From contig NC_084933.1 in assembly GCF_958298935.1 (NCBI RefSeq), forward strand, positions 26,188,334-26,252,333: DNA of 64,000 nucleotides, written 5' to 3'. Below, piece after piece: positions 57,630-64,000 of this stretch. The notes under the pieces are model-generated. The model searched no databases and was not told the DNA's origin. It saw only the letters and a program-made list of their open reading frames with translations. Position 1 is the first letter of the stretch, and every line of letters begins with the position of its first letter. Source of the DNA: Phragmites australis (lineage: Eukaryota > Streptophyta > Magnoliopsida > Poales > Poaceae). A program made the translations under genes and the position numbers.

Positions 57630-58790
57630 TGATTCGGGTTAAGCGGGTGCTTGGTGTCGGACGATCAAGAAAATCGGATAGAGTCAAAGGTGATCCTGGC
57701 TGTATACGTGGAGGTCAAGCAAAACATGAAACAGAGGGTGAAAACAGCGTGTTGACAAAGTCAAATGAAAGGGATGCTGGTGCAAGTGATAAGGTGACTT
57801 GAGGAATCAGGAGCGGAAGAGACTTACCAGCGGTCAATATCGTAAGACGAAGTACACGTATCGATATCAGAGCACTTGCTTAAGGTATAAGCAAGTAGCG
57901 AGTCACGCTTTGAGAAACGTACAGAGACTTTCATGGTTGGACCTTAAAACCGTGGGATGATTGGAGGAGAATATGATAGCATCACGAAACTTGTATCGAG
58001 ACGAAGCTAAGTTATGAAGGCGTCGTGATCGTTAAATGGACGAAGCAAGAAAGAGACCAAAATGCACTCAATAGTAGGTAGGAGTGTACTATAAGAGAGA
58101 TATTTTGGTAAAAAATTAAGAAATTTAGGAGTCAAATTTACTAAACCTATAAATAGAGGTATATGGCTATAAGAGAGTTAGAAATAACCAATTGAGCCCT
58201 TTGTGCTATCCATTTAAGAGTCTAATGCTAGAGTTTTAGAGGAGAGAAATATGAGTATTTAGCTTATGTAATATGTGAGAGTTTTTGAGAGAAAAATTAT
58301 TATAATCCGTTTAAAATAGGATTGACGTCTTTGAGTAATGAACTTTATATTTTTTATATGCTTGAATTCTCTCACTTCTAATCTCTCTATTGATTTTCTT
58401 GTAAGTTTGCATTTTTTTTAATAATTTTCTTGTTAATTTTTGTTTTTATCTTTGAGCTACAATTTTTTAATCTTATCAAGTTATTCTTTTTATTGCTAGA
58501 GGTATAAACGTTCATATACTCATACATTTGAGAGGATCTTGAATCCCCTTATCTTTATACCATCAATTTAGAGAGTTACTTCTTTCGGTGACTTTTTTAT
58601 TTTATTTTTCGTTCAAATTTAAGTTTTTATACTTAAAGACACATGAAATAATCTTGAATTAGAACCTATAGTTCATATTTTATCCGTATAGCCATATTGC
58701 ATTGGAATTTTTTTTCGCACTTTGTCTCTTTAAATTTTATGCTTTCGCTTGTATATTTTTAAGAAGTGTTAGATAAATAATAAGTAGATA
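57630..58790 (-). repeat. Dispersed repeat, copy B (inverted)
   Basis: The reverse complement is collinear with copies A (25430-26480) and C (62560-63650). It includes ACTCCTACCTACTATTGAG, TTTCTCAAAGCGTGACTCGC, GTGTACTTCGTCTTACG, TTCCGCTCCTGATTCCTCA and CTTTGTCAACACGC. Confidence 0.65.
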
Positions 58791-60071
58791 TATTTCACAA
58801 GAAATTTATAAAACATCTATTTACCCTGTAATCGCCGTTGTCGATCCTGCATTTACTATCCATTCTTTGGTTCAGGTGTGGCCATGTCTTTCGGTCCCGC
58901 AAGTTGAGGTCGACGCCTGCGGCGTTCACGCGGGAGCACGTCGTGCGCGACGTGATCTGGACTCGTGGGATGGCACGAGGCGAGAAGGCATGGCGTGCCC
59001 AGAACCGGCCTCGACGACCACGTCCTCTGTTTTTCTTATACATACGAAGAATCACAACAGAAAATCTGCAGTTTTTTCCGCAGCACCAAAATCCCCTCAG
59101 TGTTTACGTGCTGTGTTGGTTGCGAAGATCTCGCTGGCGGCGGGCAGATCTTCTCCGACAGAAATTCCTAAAACAAGTGGCCAGAACTTGCAGTGGATGT
59201 GGCAGGGGCGAGAGGAAGAGACTCCAGCCTCATACCCGCGGTGCACCTGGAAGCTCCATTTCAATTTTTGAGTATGAAAGAGAAGAAGGAAGAGGAGGAA
59301 AAAGAAACAAGAGAGACCTGATGTTACTAGTTCTGTCACGCGGATGAGGTGAAACTCTAGCATTTCTAGAAACGTAATCTATACTCTTATAAAATGTATA
59401 AATTACGATAGATTCAATCGATTTTCACTCTAAATTGATGAAACAATCATTGTATAAAGTAGATCCTGTTTCTTTTAAGAAATACGTAGCTAAACAGCTA
59501 ACATTTCCTGTATTAATTTCGTGTGTGTACAGTTGCTAGTGAAGAAAAGGATACCGGGGAGGTTGCGCGTTGATGGTTCATGCTGCCTCTATTTTGGCAT
59601 TTGTAGGCATGACCCTCCCGTGTGCCCACCACCATTGCACCCTCGCCACCTCCTTAACTCAATGCACGGGTCCTCCATTTCCATCCATCAACGGATCCAC
59701 CCACCATTCCTCCCAGGTCCCCTCGCGGCTTACAGCCGAAGCGCCTTTTCGGCCCGCCTCCGGCCTGTTTGCTGTTTGCGCAAGCGGACACGGATTTTAC
59801 GGATTTTACGGCAAGACCTCTCGTGTCGCCTAGTCTCGTGCCCCTTGCGCGCGCGGAATACTCTAGCTTTCACGAGATTGCCAGTCTCGTATGGCTGGAG
59901 GAGAATATGGGAGTCGAACGGAATTGAAACTAGAGGTGCATTAACAAGCAAATCCGGAGAACATATCTGCGGTAGATTCGTGGTCAGGTGATATATACTG
60001 ACCATTTCTTGCAAGCAATCTAGCCGAGCTAGCTACGTTGTGCTAAGTCGTTGTGGCCACGCACGTACCCG
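58791..60071. other. Intergenic and 3' flank of the OVATE gene
   Basis: GC-rich frames at 58838-59347 and 59521-59991 lack recognisable domains and overlap each other in several frames. They may be decayed gene pieces but are not called. Confidence 0.35.
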
Positions 60072-61160
60072 TTAGCGCCACGCCCGCGGAGGTTGCCGGC
60101 GGCGCGGTGATGCTTTCTGCCGCGGTGGCTTCGGCGCCGGCCTGGCGGGCTTGCGTTGGGGGGTCTTGGTGGTGAGCGCCTCGTCCCAGATCTCGGTGAA
60201 GGCCCGGAGGATGGCGTCGTGGTGGTGTGGCGCGTTGAGTGCGAGGAAGTGGCGGAGCAGCTCGTGGAGCTCGTCGCCCGTCACGATCCTGTTCTCCACG
60301 ATCATGTTCGCCATTGACCGCCGGAAGTCGCTGAGCGGGTCCTCCGACTGCTTCACCACCGCCACGCTCCCGTCGAGCCTGACGGTGCCGCCATCGCAGC
60401 TCTTCGTTTTCCGGTGCTTCGGCACCTGCGATGGGGGAAAGTTGTTGACGTCTTCTTTCTTGCTGCCTATGTCCATGCTCTTCACGTTCGGGAGCTGCTC
60501 AGCCGGCAATGGCAACGGCGAAGGTGGCGGTGGCGGCTGCATGGAGTGGACCTCTTCTTCCTGACCGTCGCCTTTGTCCATGCTCTTTGCCTTCCGGTGC
60601 TGCTGCGACTGAAACTGGAAAGAAGGGGGCGGCGCTGGCGGAGAGAAGTTGCCGTGGCCTTCTTTGCTGTCGCGCCTGTCGCCGCTGTGCACGACTCGGT
60701 GCTTCACGGGCCGCGACGGTGGCGGAGGTGGCGGAGGAGGCGAGTAGTCACTCTTGCTGGTGCTCTTCCTGCCCCACGACACTACACTCTGCTCGAGGTC
60801 GTTGAGCTGGCGCAGCAGGCCGGAGAAGCTGGTCGTGGTCGCCGAGCTCAACCGCTTGCAGTTGACCTCCTCCTCGTCGCCCTCAGCCTCGACGACATCC
60901 TCCCACAAGAACGACGACGACGGCGCGGAGGGCACGGTCAGCGTGCCCGTGGACCCCGACGCCGACGGGTTCGTGGCCCTCGCCCTGCGCCACGTCGCCG
61001 TCGTAGCCGTGGACGTCCCCGTGGTGGTGGCGGAGTACGGCGACGCGGACGCCACCGCCACCGCCACCTCCACGGCCTTGGCGTCCTTGCAGCCGCACCC
61101 GAGCGCGAACCCGCCCCCGCCGACGCCGAGACGCTTCTTGGCACCAACGCCGAGGCTCAT
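60072..61160 (-). CDS. OFP: OVATE family protein (transcriptional repressor), single exon
   Basis: The intronless frame of 362 residues starts at ATG 61160 (MSLGVGAKK). The longer frame to 61208 begins at GTG, so it is not used. The OVATE domain occupies about 268-329: DPLSDFRRSMANMIVENRI, TGDELHELLRHFLALN and ILRAFTEIWDEAL are diagnostic. Upstream are a Cys motif (LGCGCKDAKAV), SSFLWEDV (an OFP-typical Trp-containing motif), proline tracts (Pro8 near 140) and three basic HRKxKS-like segments that could act as nuclear localisation signals. The tail after the domain is Lys/Arg/Pro-rich. OFPs bind TALE homeodomain and TRM proteins and influence organ shape and secondary wall growth. Single-exon structure is usual for the family. 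Confidence 0.93.
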   Translation of the reverse strand: MSLGVGAKKRLGVGGGGFALGCGCKDAKAVEVAVAVASASPYSATTTGTSTATTATWRRARATNPSASGSTGTLTVPSAPSSSFLWEDVVEAEGDEEEVNCKRLSSATTTSFSGLLRQLNDLEQSVVSWGRKSTSKSDYSPPPPPPPPSRPVKHRVVHSGDRRDSKEGHGNFSPPAPPPSFQFQSQQHRKAKSMDKGDGQEEEVHSMQPPPPPSPLPLPAEQLPNVKSMDIGSKKEDVNNFPPSQVPKHRKTKSCDGGTVRLDGSVAVVKQSEDPLSDFRRSMANMIVENRIVTGDELHELLRHFLALNAPHHHDAILRAFTEIWDEALTTKTPQRKPARPAPKPPRQKASPRRRQPPRAWR

Positions 61161-61289
61161 TCCTAGCCTGTACGTGTACGATCGTGTCGTGTGGCACTCG
61201 CGATTCACAGGAGTCTTGGACGGTGGCCACCGGTCGGTCGACCTTGTATGCTGGGTCGGCGTCTGGCTCGTAGTCCTCGTGAGCTGTGG

Positions 61290-61298
61290 TTAATATAA
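61290..61298 (-). promoter_or_regulatory. Putative TATA box of the OVATE gene
   Basis: The minus strand reads CTTTATATTA about 130 bp before the ATG, the only TATA-like element in a sensible position. Confidence 0.45.
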
Positions 61299-62559
61299 AG
61301 CGACGACAATGAAGGTGAGCTAAGCTGCGTAACCTGTTCACTGTGTACGGTACTACTGATCGGTACACAAATGCGCGTGGCAAACACTGACACCGTTCGC
61401 TAAAAGACAGGGAAGTCTCAACGCCGTTAAGCAGATATGAAACCACTGTCTGGGTGAACAGTGAACAGTAAAATAGAAGTATAGGGCCGATCGGCCATTG
61501 TCAATACGATTTGTCCTCATTAACAAGCTCGCCGGCGAGCCGTATCCTTCGGTGCCATTGTTCGACAGGTACGGGTGAACTACTACTGAATAATGCTCTC
61601 GTCGCATGCCCGCCCGCATGTGCAATAATGCACTACGCGGTGAGGGGTTTTAGATGGTCCCTGCAACGGCAAGAATGCGAGATTGGGCATGACATTCGGC
61701 TACCTGCAGTGCTGGTGAGACGAAGCGGAAACTTTTGCTCCTATGGCTGTGATCCGATGATTCCTTTGGATACTGCTAGTTCGAGGCGCTTGTCCACATG
61801 GGGAGCCATGGCCATGCGTTCTCGCTGGATTTCTCTGCAGGTCTCGGGCGACGGGCACGCTCGTGTGCCCCGAGGCCTGATCGAATCATCCAAGCGTGCA
61901 GTGCATAGGATCATATCTTAGTGCGAATGCGCACATGGGGGCAGTATTCTTTTGTAAACAAGTTAATTACTCTCACGTCTCAGCGCAGCTGCACAAGCTA
62001 TATGCGACGAGAGCTTTTGTAACTAAATCGGGCATTAAACTGCTGATCATGTAGGTCCCATGCCACGATTCCACGAATCCTACTCCGATCATCTGATGTG
62101 GGCGTGACTTAGCATCGTTCTCGTGACAAGAGTCTAACAGTATGCCATCTGGTGACAACTTAGCAGTGCCATAAGCCACAATGATGGAATCGAAGACCAC
62201 GCACTTCCAGTTGCCTCCTTTTTCGACGGATTCAGTACAGGATTGCACATTCAGTTATTCCTGTCCTACAGTTATTCTCGTGTCCATATCTGCACTTTTC
62301 TCCCATTCCCTGTGCCCTGTATTCCGGTTTTCGTATCGCTAAAGGCAAAGAGGATATGCACGATGCAGAGACATGAGGGATCAGCCTTGGGCAGAGGGAA
62401 CATTAGCCTGTTCTCGTTGGCATAATTATTTCAGGATCAGCTAGGTGCCCTGCAAATGATGGCGTCCAACTGTTGATGTGACATTATTGCTTGGTGCTCA
62501 ATATACGGATGACACTTTTATCCTTCTGAAAACCGATAGGGATCGTATTACTCTGAAAA
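61299..62559. other. Upstream intergenic region of the OVATE gene
   Basis: No coding or RNA gene is recognised. Frames at 61511-61921 and 61973-62248 have no motif. Confidence 0.4.
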
Positions 62560-63650
62560 AAGATGAACATTGAGTAACGAAACTCTTCAAATTAATTATT
62601 TAGAGAAGAGAATTTAAAACTCCATCATATAAACATGTGTATGCAAATTTTATACTTTTAGTAATAAAAAAAATAACCTCACAAGTACTGAAATTTCAGC
62701 TAAAAAACAAAAATAAAATAAAATCAGGAAACCGAAAAACTTACAAACTTACCAGTAAACCAATAGAGAAAAACTAGAATGAGGTGAATACAATAATACG
62801 AGTAAATATAAACTTTATTGTAGCAGAGGTCAGCCCTATTTTAAATAGATTATAAACATTTTTCATCACAAAGTTCTTACCTAATATATAGGCTAAGCAC
62901 TAATATTCCTCTCCTCTAAAACCCTACCTCTAAGCTCTCAAATGGTTGGTTCAAACTCTCTCATAGTCCTACCTCTTGATTTATAGACCTAGAAAACTTG
63001 ACCCATAAGTTTCATAGTTTTTTTTCTAAAATATTTATATCTTGTAATACACTCCTACCTATCATCGAGCGTATTTTTATCCATTTTCTTCTTTATTCAT
63101 CGGACGACCACAACGCCTTCACGATTTAGTATTGCCTCAACGCAAACTTTACGATGGTACCACGTACTCCTCCAGTTCTCACATGGTTTTGAGGCCAAAT
63201 CATGAAACTGCTTGCACGCTTCTCAAAATGTGACTTGCCGCCTTACTTACAACTTAAATAAGTGCTTTGATGTCGACATGTGTACTCTGTCATGCGATCC
63301 TGACCGTCGGCAAGTATCTCCTGCTCCCGATCTCTCAGGCTGCCTTGTCACTTGCATCGGTATCCCATTCGCTCGACTTTGTTAACACGCAGTTTCCATC
63401 CGCCTTCCATGCTTTGCTTAACCTCCACGTGTTCAACTAAGATCACCCTTGAATCCGTCCGGCCTCCTTGATTGTCCGGCACCAAGTACTCCGCTTGGCC
63501 CTAATATCCCCCCATCGACTGCCAAGTTGAATCCATCATCTGCACACCATGAGACAAGCAAACACATATCTCAAACTCTAATTCCGGTTAGTCCATAATC
63601 AAGCTCATGCAAAACCGAAGATCATCAAACCAAATAAATACCAATATCAA
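62560..63650 (+). repeat. Dispersed repeat, copy C
   Basis: Collinear with copies A and B, with the same landmark series (CTTCTCAAAATGTGACT, GTGTACTCTGTCATGCG, TCCTGCTCCCGATCTCTCA, CTTTGTTAACACGC). It is followed on the same strand within about 100 bp by a copia integrase remnant, which hints that the repeat belongs to a copia element. Confidence 0.65.
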
Positions 63651-63751
63651 TCACTCATCACAAGTAAATTAAGGCAAACTAAGCTTTGGATGTGGTATAG
63701 GAGACTAGGGTACATAAGTTTTAATTTGCTTAATTGTTTGAGTGCCCTAGG

Positions 63752-64000
63752 CTTGATCTGAGGATTGACTAAGCTTAAGTTTGAGAAGAAACTTGTTTGT
63801 GCTCCTTGTCGGCATGGTAAGATGGTTGATAATCCTCACCCACCAGTTAATCTGGTGATGACTAAACGACCGGGAGAACTTCTCTATATGTTCACTATTG
63901 GTCCTTCCCGAGTTCGTTCGGTTAGTGAAAAGTAGTATGTATTTGTCATTATTGATGATTACTCTCACTACTCTTGGGTCTTTTTTTTGTGAGCAAGGAT
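63752..64000 (+). pseudogene. Copia integrase fragment, degenerate, cut by the window edge
   Basis: The plus frame contains VCAPCRHGKM (second half of the integrase zinc-binding site), MTKRPGELLYMF and VFVIIDDYSHYSWV (start of the catalytic core). In-frame stops occur before the first motif, between the core strands (TAG near 63932) and after SWVFFL. The Asp expected in the ELLHxD position is Phe. It is a dead copy from a different copia family than 14973-20211. Confidence 0.8.

Noticed and set aside
60414..61166. 250-codon plus frame opposite the OVATE gene
   Set aside because: Arg-rich antisense shadow; the OVATE domain is on the minus strand.
61161..61208. N-terminal extension of the OVATE protein
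   Set aside because: The extended frame begins at GTG, not ATG. The first ATG is 61160.

Overview
This is a plant nuclear window, almost certainly from a grass. The genes have short GC-rich coding exons with canonical GT/AG introns. They sit in AT-rich intergenic DNA packed with Stowaway-, PIF/Tourist- and Helitron-type elements, plant LINE remnants and Ty1/copia and Ty3/gypsy LTR sequences. I cannot name the species.

Seven protein genes can be modelled exon by exon. From left to right they are: a DUF604/Fringe-like glycosyltransferase (1506-3438, +); a mitochondrial MscS-like channel of the MSL1 type (9943-14446, -, with a 5'UTR intron reaching 20688); a plastid non-haem di-iron beta-carotene hydroxylase (23256-24852, -); a SPIRAL1-like microtubule protein (31428-31941, -); an ACC synthase for ethylene (49567-51785, +); a small plastid FAX/TMEM14-family membrane protein (54398-56261, +); and an OVATE family repressor (60072-61160, -). 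These are unrelated housekeeping or signalling genes and do not form an operon-like unit. From memory, the ACC synthase plus beta-carotene hydroxylase neighbourhood resembles a segment of rice chromosome 4 and its panicoid counterparts.

The most informative non-protein locus is a probable C/D-box snoRNA cluster on the minus strand (34456-34861). It lies downstream of a TATA box, a telo-box and a Site II motif (35106-35144), the promoter style known for plant snoRNA and ribosomal-protein genes. One snoRNA carries a 13-nt guide perfectly complementary to a conserved 25S rRNA stretch.

Transposable elements fill most of the rest. A structurally complete Ty1/copia element (14973-20211; LTRs identical as read, intact 1436-codon polyprotein, perfect 5-bp TSD) lies inside the 5'UTR intron of the MSL1-like gene. 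Other items are: a 1.24-kb near-perfect foldback (7488-8730); two short Helitrons with matching termini; a 5'-truncated LINE whose target-site duplication supplies an ATG to an open RNase H frame; a gypsy-like solo LTR with six palindromic tandem units; two degenerate arrays of a palindromic CCGGA..TCCGG motif; a three-copy dispersed repeat; a Pack-type element carrying a PPR-like fragment; and a remnant TIR transposon with palindromic subterminal repeats. Between these are long stretches where I see nothing codable.
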